64,000 bases of DNA from Spirosoma arboris (GCF_009754945.1 NZ_WPIN01000004.1:1-64000); one strand, 5' to 3'. Numbered from the stretch's first letter, positions 54,023 to 63,279 are shown. Notes: generated from the letters alone by a model not told the origin. A program made the numbers and translations.

Positions 54023-55138
54023 ATGCAGCAACAATTGGATATATGGATAAGGGCGGTGGTTCGCTGGTTTGGCTACATTCCCAATCGTGATTTGTCGGGA
54101 TGGATACTACTATTAACGGCTGTCTTGTTGGGCTTGGCAGTTGATTTCGTGGTGACACAAATCATCCGGTTTATCGTGCGCCGTCGGTCGTTTCGAACCC
54201 TGGGTTTGCTCAAAATCTATGCACGTTGGGCATTCTGGGTGTTTGTACCCTCCTTATTTTTTCTGCTGGCAACCAATATACAATCGGAGCGATTTCTTCG
54301 ACGGCATCCTATGGCCGATAAAACGGCCGAAATTCTATTTCTAATTGCCACGACCTGGCTGGTCATTCAATTATTGAAGGTCGGCGAATTACGATTGATC
54401 AACGAGTATGACACAACGAAAGATGTTAATCTCTCACAACGGAAGTTCGTTACGCAGGTTCGTTTTTTTCGCCGAATGATAGCGATTGTTGTGATTATTC
54501 TGGGGACTTCGTTGCTGCTCATCTCGTTTCAGGGAAGTCGGAAAGTAGGATTGAGTGTACTGACATCAGCGGGTGTTGTATCGGTCGTTATTGGTTTTGC
54601 TGCGCAGAAAACACTCGCAAATTTATTGGCTGGTATCCAAATTGCTTTTAATCAGCAGATTAGATTGGATGATGCCGTCGTCGTTGAAAAGGAGTGGGGA
54701 CGTATTGAGGAAATTAATATGACAAGTGTTATTGTACGGCTTTGGGATCGTCGTCGATTGATTCTCCCAATCACCTATTTCGTTGAAACGCCCTTTGAAA
54801 ACTGGACTCGATCCGACGCGTCTATTGTCGGGTCTATTTTTCTGTATATGGACTATAACGTACCCGTCGATAAAGTCCGGGCACAAGCCAGAAAGATAGC
54901 CGAAAATGATCCGCTTTGGACAGGTGATGCCTTTGCTGTGCAGGTAACCGATACAATGCCAACCTGTATTCAGATACGTATATTGGTGTCAGCTCAAGAC
55001 GCACCATCGGCCTTTGATTTGCGCTGCCACATGCGGGAGCAACTAATTGCCTTCATCCGCGATGAATATCCGCAAAGCTTACCGCAAACCAGATTAGTAT
55101 TGGCTGAGGAACTCAAGCCAGTGGAAAAAGAAGTGTAA
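54023..55138 (+). CDS. MscS-family mechanosensitive channel
   Basis: The 371-residue membrane protein has about four or five N-terminal hydrophobic segments, then the pore helix and beta domain typical of MscS: SVLTSAGVVSVVIGFAAQKTLANLLAGIQIAFNQQIRLDDAVVV, ending with the alpha/beta C-terminal vestibule. It protects against hypo-osmotic shock. I chose the ATG at 54023; a GTG two codons upstream is possible. It follows the B2 gene by 73 bases without an obvious functional link. Confidence 0.9.
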   Translation: MQQQLDIWIRAVVRWFGYIPNRDLSGWILLLTAVLLGLAVDFVVTQIIRFIVRRRSFRTLGLLKIYARWAFWVFVPSLFFLLATNIQSERFLRRHPMADKTAEILFLIATTWLVIQLLKVGELRLINEYDTTKDVNLSQRKFVTQVRFFRRMIAIVVIILGTSLLLISFQGSRKVGLSVLTSAGVVSVVIGFAAQKTLANLLAGIQIAFNQQIRLDDAVVVEKEWGRIEEINMTSVIVRLWDRRRLILPITYFVETPFENWTRSDASIVGSIFLYMDYNVPVDKVRAQARKIAENDPLWTGDAFAVQVTDTMPTCIQIRILVSAQDAPSAFDLRCHMREQLIAFIRDEYPQSLPQTRLVLAEELKPVEKEV

Positions 55139-55158
55139 AGATATATGACGTATAATAT

Positions 55159-55203
55159 AGGATATATGATGTGGCTGCGCGAAAGCAATACATCATATAT
55201 CCT
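55159..55203. repeat. TA-rich inverted repeat between mscS and glpK
   Basis: Perfect 14-bp arms AGGATATATGATGT / ACATCATATATCCT with a 17-base loop between two convergent genes. Similar in type to the repeat at 25885-25955; probably a bidirectional transcription stop. Confidence 0.8.
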
Positions 55204-55211
55204 ACATCCCT

Positions 55212-56711
55212 CTATTCTTCCCAGCCAAACGACCGTTCAATGGCCTTTTGCCAGCCTCGCATGAGTCGCGCTCGTTGAGCTTCATCCATGTCGGGTTCGT
55301 AGGTTTTGGCGATTCCCCAATTCTGACGTAAGTCATCCAGATTCTGCCAGTAGCCTACAGCAAGTCCAGCGGCATAAGCGGCTCCAAGGGCCGTTGTTTC
55401 GGTCATGCGCGGGCAAACGACGGGACCATTCAGTACATCAGCCTGGAACTGCATCAGTAGTGAGTTGACAACCATACCGCCATCAACCCGTAGCGATTTG
55501 AGAGAAACGCCCGCATCCTGCTCCATCGCTCGAACGACATCAACCGTCTGATAAGCAGTTGCTTCCAATACGGCCCGTGCCAAATGACCTTTAGTCACGA
55601 AACGCGTCAGGCCAGCAATAACGCCACGGGCGTCGGCTTTCCAGTGGGGTGCATACAGGCCCGAAAAAGCAGGCACAAAATAAGCTCCACCATTGTCGTC
55701 TACCGAACGAGCGAGTGTTTCGATATCAGTACTTTTCTTGATAATACCCAAATTGTCACGAAGCCACTGTACGAGCGCGCCTGTAATGGCTACACTGCCT
55801 TCGAGTGCATATCGAACAGGCTCGTTCTGGAATTGATACGCTACCGTCGTTAATAATCCATAAGTAGACTCACGTAATTCGGTCCCAGTGTTCATGAGTA
55901 GGAAGCAGCCAGTACCGTAGGTGTTTTTCGCCTGACCCGCTTCAAAACAGGTTTGGCCAACCAGAGCTGCCTGCTGATCGCCGAGAATACCAGCGATTGG
56001 GACACCCGGCAAAACTTCTGATGTCACGTTTCCGTATATCTCGCTACTAGGTCGGATTTGAGGTAACATGGCTCGTGGTACCGTAAAATCACTGAGTAAG
56101 GCGTCGTCCCAATTAAGGGTGCGAAGGTTCATTAATTGAGTCCGGCTGGCGTTTGTTACATCGGTGAGGTGAAGACCCCCATGTGGGCCACCTGTCAGGT
56201 TCCACACCACGAAGGTATCCATGTTGCCAAAAAGAGCGTCACCACGCTCAGCGTCTTCGCGAAGGCCTGCTACGTTGTCTAACAGCCATTTTAGTTTCAA
56301 TCCACTGAAATAGGTAGCTAAGGGGAGCCCTGTTTGGGTTCGAAAACGATCTTGCCCTCCATCTGCTGAAAATTGAGCAACTAAATCAGCTGTACGCATG
56401 TCCTGCCAGACAATCGCATTGTAGTAAGGTTTCCCCGTTTTTCGGTTCCAGACTACAGTGGTTTCGCGCTGGTTGGTGATGCCGATGGCTGCAATATCCT
56501 GTACAGAGAGTTTGCCTTTGATCCGGGCTAAGGCGACAACTTCAAGCGTATTCCGCCAGATTTCTTCGGGATCATGCTCGACCCAGCCGGGTTGTGGGTA
56601 AATTTGTTTATGTTCTTTCTGAGCCACAGAGACAATTTGGCCCTGTCGGTCGAATACGATGCAGCGGGTACTGGTTGTTCCCTGGTCAATGGCGGCTACG
56701 TAGGTAGGCAT
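55212..56711 (-). CDS. glpK: Glycerol kinase
   Basis: GlpK phosphorylates glycerol to glycerol 3-phosphate. The 499-residue FGGY-family protein shows [15 protein letters not shown] at the N-terminus, [13 protein letters not shown], the ATP-site [22 protein letters not shown] and [14 protein letters not shown] motifs, and [13 protein letters not shown]. The divergent alditol-oxidase-like gene begins 77 bases away, and the facilitator glpF lies beyond it on the same strand as glpK. ATG start. Confidence 0.96.
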   Translation of the reverse strand: MPTYVAAIDQGTTSTRCIVFDRQGQIVSVAQKEHKQIYPQPGWVEHDPEEIWRNTLEVVALARIKGKLSVQDIAAIGITNQRETTVVWNRKTGKPYYNAIVWQDMRTADLVAQFSADGGQDRFRTQTGLPLATYFSGLKLKWLLDNVAGLREDAERGDALFGNMDTFVVWNLTGGPHGGLHLTDVTNASRTQLMNLRTLNWDDALLSDFTVPRAMLPQIRPSSEIYGNVTSEVLPGVPIAGILGDQQAALVGQTCFEAGQAKNTYGTGCFLLMNTGTELRESTYGLLTTVAYQFQNEPVRYALEGSVAITGALVQWLRDNLGIIKKSTDIETLARSVDDNGGAYFVPAFSGLYAPHWKADARGVIAGLTRFVTKGHLARAVLEATAYQTVDVVRAMEQDAGVSLKSLRVDGGMVVNSLLMQFQADVLNGPVVCPRMTETTALGAAYAAGLAVGYWQNLDDLRQNWGIAKTYEPDMDEAQRARLMRGWQKAIERSFGWEE

Positions 56712-56788
56712 AAGGTGTTTAGGGATATTCGTTTAGGAGCGTAATATTGTCAAATTATCCAATTAGTTTAGCGAAAAACCCTATACCA

Positions 56789-58135
56789 ATGAAAAAAAGA
56801 ACCTTTCTGAAATTATCCTCCGCATTAATGGCAACCCCTATATTAGCACCACTAACAAGTTGGGCAGCAGACGATAAACTCAAAAACTGGGCTGGTAATT
56901 ACCAGTATAGCACTGATAAATTATACAAAGCCAAGTCGATTCCGCAGGTTCAGGAACTTGTCAAAAAATACAGTAAACTGAAAGTACTCGGCACACGCCA
57001 CTGCTTTAACGGCATTGCCGACAGCACGAATAATCTTATTTCTCTGGGCGAGATGGATGATGTTATCTCGCTGGATACCAAAGCTCATACCGTGACGGTT
57101 GACGCCACTATGAAGTATGGCCAATTGGCTCCTTATCTTGATAAAAAAGGATTTGCGTTACATAATCTGGCTTCGTTACCCCATATTTCTATTGCCGGTG
57201 CCTGTGCCACGGCTACGCATGGTTCGGGCGTGAAAAATGGTAACCTTTCGACAGCGGTTGCCGCTATGGAAATCGTTACGGCCAAAGGTGAAATCCGCAC
57301 ATTATCGCGGGCTAAAGACGGTGAGCAATTCAGGGCAGCAGTTGTTCATTTAGGTGCTCTGGGCGTCGTTACCAAAGTCACGCTGGATATTCAGCCGACG
57401 TTTATGATGCGACAGGATGTTTATGAAAACCTGCCACTAGCCCAACTTCAGCAACACTTCGAAGCCATTGTGTCGAGTGGCTACAGCGTGAGTTTGTTCA
57501 CTGATTGGCAAAAGAAGCGTATCAACGAAGTCTGGATAAAAAGTCGAATTGAAAAAGGAAAGACGTTCGACGCCAAACCTGAATTTTATGGGGCAAAACG
57601 TGCCACGAAAAATCTTCACCCCATTGCCGAATTGTCTGCTGTCAATTGTACAGAGCAAATGGGTGTGCCTGGTCCCTGGTACGAACGCTTACCGCACTTC
57701 CGTATGGGCTTTACACCTAGCAGTGGCAAGGAGTTACAATCGGAATATTTCGTTCCGCGTAAGAACGCAGTCGAGGCTATTCTGGCAGTTGAAAAACTGA
57801 ACGCTCACATCAGTCCGCATTTGATGATTACTGAACTGCGCACCATTGACGGCGATAATTTCTGGATGAGTCCTTGTTACAAGCAGCCAAGCTTAGCTAT
57901 TCACTTTACCTGGAAACAGGATTGGGCTTCGGTAAAGAAAGTATTGCCGATGATTGAGAAAGAGTTGGCCCCATTCAACGCCCGTCCGCATTGGGGAAAG
58001 CTGTTTACATTGGCTCCCAAACAATTGCAGTCGCGCTACGAAAAATTGCCGGAGTTTAAACAGTTAATGAAGGAATATGACCCGCAGGGGAAATTCCGTA
58101 ATGCGTTTCTGGATACGAATCTATTCGGGGCGTAA
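56789..58135 (+). CDS. Exported alditol/aldonolactone oxidase-like FAD protein
   Basis: The 448-residue protein has a signal peptide (MKKRTFLKLSSALMATPILA, cleaved near SWA), an FAD_binding_4 domain with the likely covalent-FAD histidine His71 in GTRHCFNG, SIAGACATATHGSG, and a C-terminal D-arabinono-1,4-lactone-oxidase domain ending DPQGKFRNAFL. Relatives include alditol oxidase, which oxidises polyols with oxygen and makes hydrogen peroxide. Its position inside the glycerol locus suggests a polyol substrate (inference). I chose the ATG at 56789; a TTG at 56747 would prepend 14 residues and spoil the signal peptide. Confidence 0.85.
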   Translation: MKKRTFLKLSSALMATPILAPLTSWAADDKLKNWAGNYQYSTDKLYKAKSIPQVQELVKKYSKLKVLGTRHCFNGIADSTNNLISLGEMDDVISLDTKAHTVTVDATMKYGQLAPYLDKKGFALHNLASLPHISIAGACATATHGSGVKNGNLSTAVAAMEIVTAKGEIRTLSRAKDGEQFRAAVVHLGALGVVTKVTLDIQPTFMMRQDVYENLPLAQLQQHFEAIVSSGYSVSLFTDWQKKRINEVWIKSRIEKGKTFDAKPEFYGAKRATKNLHPIAELSAVNCTEQMGVPGPWYERLPHFRMGFTPSSGKELQSEYFVPRKNAVEAILAVEKLNAHISPHLMITELRTIDGDNFWMSPCYKQPSLAIHFTWKQDWASVKKVLPMIEKELAPFNARPHWGKLFTLAPKQLQSRYEKLPEFKQLMKEYDPQGKFRNAFLDTNLFGA

Positions 58136-58138
58136 GCT

Positions 58139-58230
58139 TTTTTGTCATGCTGACGAAGGAAGCATCTTAAAGTGTCCTAACAATTAACGAAAGACGCTTT
58201 AAGATGCTTCCTTCGTCAGCATGACAAAAA
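58139..58230. repeat. BIME-like palindrome P7, GTCATGCTGACG subtype
   Basis: 38-base arms (58139-58176 and 58193-58230) with one mismatch around a 16-base loop. It begins 3 bases after the stop codon of the flavoprotein gene and ends 9 bases from the glpF stop, between convergent genes, so it may stop transcription from both sides. Same arm core as P6. Confidence 0.92.
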
Positions 58231-58239
58231 CAAACTATT

Positions 58240-58965
58240 TTACAGCGCGAACCACCGAATCAACACTCCGCCAATAACCGCTCCAACCAATGGGCCTACA
58301 ACGGGTATCCAGGCGTAACTCCAGTCAGACGAGCCTTTTCCGGGGATTGGGAGTAACGCATGTGCCAGACGTGGACTGAAATCGCGGGCGGGACTCATGG
58401 CGTAACCCGTTGTGCCACCCAATGAGAGCCCGATACTCCAGACTAAAATGCCTACTAAATAAGGGCCAACGCCAATCGCTAATTCGCCCAGGTTTTTAGA
58501 AGAGATGCCTGCTAAGCCAAGGATAAGCACTAACGTAGCAAGTGCTTCACTCAGGAAATTGGAACTCGTATTACGAATGGCTGGGCCTGTAGCAAAACAA
58601 GCCAGCTTAGCTTCTGGATCGGGAGTAGCGGCCCAATGGGGGAGATACTGCAACCAGACCAATGTAGCACCCAGAAATGCCCCAATCAGTTGTGCTGTGA
58701 TATAGGGCACCATATGACTATAATCGTTGGTGGCTACGGCGAAAGCTACTGTAACAGCAGGATTCAAGTGAGCATCAGTACTTCCGAAGGCTTTCGAAAC
58801 AAACACGCCCATCGTTACCGCAAAGGCCCATCCTGCTGTAATAACAATCCAACCCGACGATTCACCTTTGGTCTGCTTTAGAACCACATTGGCTACTACA
58901 CCATCGCCCAGCAGAATGAGCACCATTGTACCGATTAATTCACCAAGGAAAGGAGAGGTTTGCAT
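58240..58965 (-). CDS. glpF: Glycerol facilitator / aquaglyceroporin, variant second NPA box
   Basis: The 241-residue membrane protein has six hydrophobic helices and the MIP fold: first half-helix box HLNPAVTVA near residue 67 and second box SPARDFSPR near residue 195, with the glyceroporin-type aspartate after the second box. The asparagine of the second NPA box is replaced by serine (codon AGT). It is on the same strand as glpK, separated by the oppositely oriented flavoprotein gene. ATG start. Confidence 0.9.
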   Translation of the reverse strand: MQTSPFLGELIGTMVLILLGDGVVANVVLKQTKGESSGWIVITAGWAFAVTMGVFVSKAFGSTDAHLNPAVTVAFAVATNDYSHMVPYITAQLIGAFLGATLVWLQYLPHWAATPDPEAKLACFATGPAIRNTSSNFLSEALATLVLILGLAGISSKNLGELAIGVGPYLVGILVWSIGLSLGGTTGYAMSPARDFSPRLAHALLPIPGKGSSDWSYAWIPVVGPLVGAVIGGVLIRWFAL

Positions 58966-59099
58966 GAGAAATAAATAGTCGTTAATCGACAGTTATTCAT
59001 CAAAATCAGTTACCAAAAACCACTTACTGACTATCGATGTATACCTGTTGACTAACGACCTGATTCAAGGTTTAGGAATAGTTTGTGCGAATTAAGTCA

Positions 59100-59107
59100 T
59101 ATTTTTG
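59100..59107 (+). promoter_or_regulatory. Possible -7 box upstream of the dehydrogenase gene
   Basis: TATTTTTG, an exact TAnnTTTG box, 66 bases before the chosen ATG. No well-spaced TTG is present. Confidence 0.4.
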
Positions 59108-59173
59108 GCCCCATTCCAAACTCCAGCAAAGAATTCTCATTTTTGTCATTTATTCATTCGCTCTATATACGTC

Positions 59174-60148
59174 ATGAAAAGTATCATTTTTGAAAAAACA
59201 GGGAAACCCACCGATATTCTCAAACCCATAGACGTACCAATGCCTGAGCCCGGCCCCAATGAAGTCCGAGTAAAAGTTATTGCGTCGCCCATTAACCCAT
59301 CCGATATTATGTTCGTACAGAATCTGTACGGAATCCGGCCTCAGTTGCCATCGGGTGCAGGTTTCGAAGGCGTGGGCATTATAGATGCACTGGGCGAAGG
59401 CGTTCAGATGCGAACTGGTATGCGGGTTAGTTTTACGAGCATTGGCACCTGGTCGGAGTACGCGATTGCGCACCACCGTAGCCTAATTCCGGTACCCGAC
59501 GCAATGTCGGACGAGATAGCTGCTCAATTGTTTGTTAACCCATTCACTGCCTTCGCTATGGTGCAGGATGCAAAGGTACCCGAAGGTGGTTGGCTGATGC
59601 TAACGGCTGCCGGTTCTGCATTTGGGAAAATGGTCATTCAGTTGTGTAAAATGCGAGGTATCAAGACGATTGGTACGGTCCGGCGCAACGATCTTAACGA
59701 GGAGTTGAAAGCACTGGGTTTAACCGAAGTGGTCAACGTAGAAACAGAAAATCTGTCGGCTCGTGTCAAACAGATCACAGAAGGTGCTGGTGTGGCTTGT
59801 GTATTGGACTCTGTTGGCGGGCACACGGCTTCCGAAGCTCTGAAATGCCTGGGCAAGGGTGGTACCATGCTTATTTATGGTGTACTGAGTTTGCAGGACC
59901 CTACGATTAACGCGGGATTACTTATATTCAGAGAGTTGACAGTCAGAGGATTCTGGCTGACTGACTGGATGCGTCGAGTGGACAGCCATACCCGGCAGGA
60001 AGTTGCCCAGAATGTGATTAGTTTGCTGGCGTCAGGAGCTATTCAACTACCGGTTGAAGCTTCCTATTCACTCGACCAAATTACCGAAGCCGTCGATCAT
60101 GCTGAACGTCATGGCCGATGGGGGAAAATTCTGGTGAAGCCTTTTTAG
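59174..60148 (+). CDS. Zinc-free MDR-family dehydrogenase (quinone/enoyl reductase-like)
   Basis: The 324-residue protein has the medium-chain reductase layout: GroES-like N-terminus (VRVKVIASPINPSDIMFVQNLYG, PSGAGFEGVGII), Rossmann domain with LTAAGSAFGKMVIQLCKMRG, and DSVGGHTASEALKCLGKGGTMLIYG. It lacks the usual zinc ligands, so it is closer to quinone oxidoreductase or trans-2-enoyl reductase than to alcohol dehydrogenase. Substrate unknown; NADPH is likely. I chose the ATG at 59174; a TTG at 59105 would prepend 23 residues lying across the possible promoter. Confidence 0.86.
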   Translation: MKSIIFEKTGKPTDILKPIDVPMPEPGPNEVRVKVIASPINPSDIMFVQNLYGIRPQLPSGAGFEGVGIIDALGEGVQMRTGMRVSFTSIGTWSEYAIAHHRSLIPVPDAMSDEIAAQLFVNPFTAFAMVQDAKVPEGGWLMLTAAGSAFGKMVIQLCKMRGIKTIGTVRRNDLNEELKALGLTEVVNVETENLSARVKQITEGAGVACVLDSVGGHTASEALKCLGKGGTMLIYGVLSLQDPTINAGLLIFRELTVRGFWLTDWMRRVDSHTRQEVAQNVISLLASGAIQLPVEASYSLDQITEAVDHAERHGRWGKILVKPF

Positions 60149-60211
60149 GTATATTGATAAAACGATTTACGTTGTCGGGTAGTTAGATTACTGGTGCTTT
60201 GGATCAGTTTG

Positions 60212-60261
60212 CCCGCGATTATTCGATTCATTATCAAACAAATCGCGGGTTTCCACCCGCG
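60212..60261 (+). promoter_or_regulatory. Two mutually exclusive hairpins upstream of exbB
   Basis: CCCGCGATT (60212-60220) can pair with AATCGCGGG (60241-60249), or CGCGGGT (60244-60250) can pair with ACCCGCG (60255-60261). The two share the CGCGGG segment, so only one can form. No T run follows the second, so a terminator role is not supported. Confidence 0.4.
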
Positions 60262-60377
60262 TTACGTCTATCATACCGAAGGCTTCCTTATCTTTGAAAC
60301 AATATCTGGGGAAAGCCATGCGTTTGTTCCAGTAACGACCGCAGGTCTAACCTCACTCACTTACCCGACTCGTTCGT

Positions 60378-61088
60378 ATGCTCTTGCTTCAGGTTCCGGC
60401 TGTTGATACTACAGCCGCATCGCTGTCGGCCACGGCGGCTGCTCAACCCCAATCGTTGCAACTATTTGATCTGGTAGCCAAAGGCGGCTGGGTAATGGTA
60501 CCGATTGCATTTTTGTTCTTTGCTACTCTTTACCTGATTTTTGAGCGTTATTTCGTTATTCGCTCCCAAACCAAAACGGATGCTAATTTCATCGATAACA
60601 TCCGTGATATGATTGCACAGGGCAACATCAAATCGGCAGAGTCGTTCGCCAAGAACCAGCGAACGTCTATGGGCCGTGTATTCGAAAAGGCAATTGGTCG
60701 GATTGGGTCGCCCATTCGGGAGATCGAAAGTACAGTTGAAACGGTTGGCCAAATTGAATTGTCGCGCCTGGAGCGTAATATGGGTTACTTAGGAATTATC
60801 GCTGGTATTGCGCCGATGATGGGTTTTATTGGTACTATATCCGGTATTATTCGTATTTTCTATGATATTTCATTGTCCGACAACATTAGCGTTGGGATCA
60901 TCGCCGGAGGGCTATACGAAAAAATGATTACGTCGGGGGCAGGTCTGATTGTGGGCGTTATTGCCTATACGGGCTATCACTTGCTAAACATGATGATCGA
61001 GCGGTTTACCCTCTCGCTCGAAGTGAATGCCTTTGAGTTTATCGAAGTTCTCCAGAAACCAACGACTGAACCCGCCCGGATGCGCTAA
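60378..61088 (+). CDS. exbB: MotA/TolQ/ExbB proton channel family protein
   Basis: The 236-residue inner-membrane protein has three membrane segments: WVMVPIAFLFFATLYLIFE near residues 38-56, a second in LGIIAGIAPMMGFIGTISGIIRIF, and a third in GAGLIVGVIAYTGYHLLN. The cytoplasmic loop and conserved ETVGQIELSRLERNMGYLGIIAGIAPMMGFIGT region are typical of ExbB/TolQ. With ExbD it uses the proton gradient to drive outer-membrane transport or Tol functions; TonB is not adjacent here. It is followed by exbD after 35 bases. ATG start. Confidence 0.9.
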   Translation: MLLLQVPAVDTTAASLSATAAAQPQSLQLFDLVAKGGWVMVPIAFLFFATLYLIFERYFVIRSQTKTDANFIDNIRDMIAQGNIKSAESFAKNQRTSMGRVFEKAIGRIGSPIREIESTVETVGQIELSRLERNMGYLGIIAGIAPMMGFIGTISGIIRIFYDISLSDNISVGIIAGGLYEKMITSGAGLIVGVIAYTGYHLLNMMIERFTLSLEVNAFEFIEVLQKPTTEPARMR

Positions 61089-61123
61089 TTTCAACAACCG
61101 ACCGAGACGGTCGGTACTACAGT

Positions 61124-61516
61124 ATGAAACTCCGTCGAAAAAATAAATTTGCTGCCGAAGTCGCGACGTCCTCGCTGAACGACATCATGTTTTTCCTGCT
61201 GTTGTTCTTCCTGATCATCTCGACGGTTGCCAATCCAAACGTAATTAAACTGCTTTTACCCAAAGCTGCGGCATCGCAACAATTGAGTAAGAAGCAGGTA
61301 ACGTTATCCGTTGACGAAAAGAAACAATACTTTATCGACAAAAAACCGGTTGATCCCGCCAATCTGGAAACCGAACTGAAAACTATCATGGCCGGTATTG
61401 CAGAACCAACTGTTGTTGTCCGTTTCGATAAAACCTTAACCGTGCAGGATTTAGTTGATGTGCTTCAAACAGGTGCCAAACTGAATATTAAAATGGTAAT
61501 GGCCACGTCGAAATAA
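61124..61516 (+). CDS. exbD: ExbD/TolR biopolymer transport protein
   Basis: The 130-residue protein has a short cytoplasmic N-terminus, one membrane helix (NDIMFFLLLFFLIISTVA, with the conserved polar residue in SLNDIMF) and a periplasmic domain with VTLSVDEKKQYFIDKKPV and VVVRFDKTLTVQDLVDVL. It pairs with the ExbB-like protein upstream. An 8-bp hairpin (ACCGACCG-aga-CGGTCGGT, 61097-61115) lies between the two genes and may tune their ratio. ATG start. Confidence 0.92.
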   Translation: MKLRRKNKFAAEVATSSLNDIMFFLLLFFLIISTVANPNVIKLLLPKAAASQQLSKKQVTLSVDEKKQYFIDKKPVDPANLETELKTIMAGIAEPTVVVRFDKTLTVQDLVDVLQTGAKLNIKMVMATSK

Positions 61517-61558
61517 ACCGGGATTTGGCAGATTTAAGGATTTGTAGGATTTTGTTGG

Positions 61559-61584
61559 GCTAGTGCTTCTTGCACTGGCTTTTT
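61559..61584 (+). terminator. Rho-independent terminator after exbD
   Basis: An 8-bp stem GCTAGTGC / GCACTGGC (one G-T) with a 5-base loop and a T run, 43 bases after the exbD stop. Confidence 0.8.
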
Positions 61585-61643
61585 GTTGATTTAAAATCAA
61601 TTTTGTCGCCTTAGTGGTTGTATAGCACAAAACTCAACCACTC

Positions 61644-63224
61644 ATGATAGCTGACTATACCGAAGCCCCCGTTTGCCATGTGGATGATCTTGTCGATGGT
61701 GAATTGAAGGAAGTTCGCGTAGGCGATACCGACGTATTACTGGCGCGCGCTGATGGACAATATTATGCTCTGTTTCCTAAATGTTCTCACTATCAGGGCC
61801 CTTTGGTAAAAGGCTTGCTTAATGGGCATCGGCTTGTTTGTCCGTGGCATAATGCCTGTTTCGATATTAGAAATGGCCACCGGTTAGAAGCACCGGCTTT
61901 AAATGGCTTGCCTACACATGAGGTGCGGATTGAGAATGATCAGGTGTTTGTACGGCTGACTACGGATCAGGAGAGTCTGGAAAACCCAATGTCTGCGCCA
62001 GACGAAACGAATACCGAAACTTATGTTATCGTTGGCAGCGGAGGAGCGGGAGCCTTTGCCGCCGAGGGTATGCGTGAAGGCGGTTTTACAGGTAAAATCA
62101 TAATGCTGACCGAAAGCAGCGAAGCGCCTTATGATCGCCCAAACTGCTCGAAAGATTACCTGCAAGGCAAAGCACCTGACGAATGGATGCCGTTACGTTC
62201 CGATGAATTTTATAAAGACTATGGCATCGAAATTCGTACGGGCCAGCTTGTAACGTCGCTTGATCCAACTGAGAAACGTATCGAACTGGCTTCTGGTGAA
62301 ACAATTACTTACGATAAGGCACTGCTCTGTTCAGGAGGAAAGCCAAATGTATTGCCAGGTTTAGATGCTGATCTCAAAGGGATTTACTCTCTTCGCAGCT
62401 TGCACGATAGCCAGACCTTACGTGAGTTAGGCAAAGAGGGCAAGCGTGTGGTCATTATTGGTAGCTCATTTATTGGCTTGGAAGGGGCTATGAGTCTCCG
62501 CAAACTGGGCAGTGAAATCGACGTGGTTGGTTTGGAAAAGGTCCCTTTCGGGAAAATTCTCGGCGAAAAAATCGGTCATGTTATACAGGGTTGGCACGAA
62601 AAAGAAGGCATTCGGTTTCATCTCGGCCGAAAAGTAGATTATATAGAAGGGGAAGGTACAGTTAACGCAGTTATTCTTGATAATGGTGAACGGATTCCGG
62701 CTGATTTTGTACTGTTGGGCCTGGGTGTTAAACCGCGTACTGATTTTTTGAAAGGCGTTTTACTAGAGAAAGATGGTGGCGTTAAAACGGACAACTACCT
62801 GAAGGTTACTAATGGCCTATACGCGGCTGGTGACATTGCACATTACCCTGTTACTGATGGCTTTCAACGGATTGAGCACTGGAAAGTAGCTGGTCAGCAA
62901 GGACATGTGGTTGGTTTGACAATGGCAGGTAAAAATGAGCCTTACGAGGTTATACCGTTTTTCTGGAGCAATCAGCAGGGTAGGCGAATCAATTATGTGG
63001 GTCATGCAACTAAGATTGACGACATAATTTACGACGGTGATCCCGAAAAAGACGATGCGTTCCTGGCGCTCTACATTCAGGATGGCCAGATCAAAGCTGC
63101 GGCCGGGCTTAAACGAGATCAAGACATCATAGCCATTCGGGAATTGATGCACGAAGGCCGGATGCCATCGATAGAAACGATTAGAAACGGGTTAAAATGG
63201 GTTAAGGAGTTGAAAAAAGCCTGA
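61644..63224 (+). CDS. Rieske-domain FAD/NAD-dependent reductase
   Basis: The 526-residue protein has an N-terminal Rieske [2Fe-2S] domain with CSHYQG and CPWHNACF near residues 47-75, then a pyridine nucleotide-disulfide reductase module with two dinucleotide motifs (VIVGSGGAGAFAAEGM near 128 and VVIIGSSFIGLEGAMSL) and the FAD motif GLYAAGDIAHYP. This matches AIF-like ferredoxin reductases with a fused Rieske domain. It probably transfers electrons from NAD(P)H to an unknown acceptor. No oxygenase gene is adjacent. ATG start. Confidence 0.9.
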   Translation: MIADYTEAPVCHVDDLVDGELKEVRVGDTDVLLARADGQYYALFPKCSHYQGPLVKGLLNGHRLVCPWHNACFDIRNGHRLEAPALNGLPTHEVRIENDQVFVRLTTDQESLENPMSAPDETNTETYVIVGSGGAGAFAAEGMREGGFTGKIIMLTESSEAPYDRPNCSKDYLQGKAPDEWMPLRSDEFYKDYGIEIRTGQLVTSLDPTEKRIELASGETITYDKALLCSGGKPNVLPGLDADLKGIYSLRSLHDSQTLRELGKEGKRVVIIGSSFIGLEGAMSLRKLGSEIDVVGLEKVPFGKILGEKIGHVIQGWHEKEGIRFHLGRKVDYIEGEGTVNAVILDNGERIPADFVLLGLGVKPRTDFLKGVLLEKDGGVKTDNYLKVTNGLYAAGDIAHYPVTDGFQRIEHWKVAGQQGHVVGLTMAGKNEPYEVIPFFWSNQQGRRINYVGHATKIDDIIYDGDPEKDDAFLALYIQDGQIKAAAGLKRDQDIIAIRELMHEGRMPSIETIRNGLKWVKELKKA

Positions 63225-63279
63225 TTCCTCCGAAACGTGTTTACCTTTGTAACCTGACCGTGCGAAATCCGGTTTGGTT

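Noticed and set aside
60194..60406. 70-codon ORF overlapping the start of exbB
   Set aside because: It overlaps exbB in another frame, covers the alternative hairpins and resembles no family.
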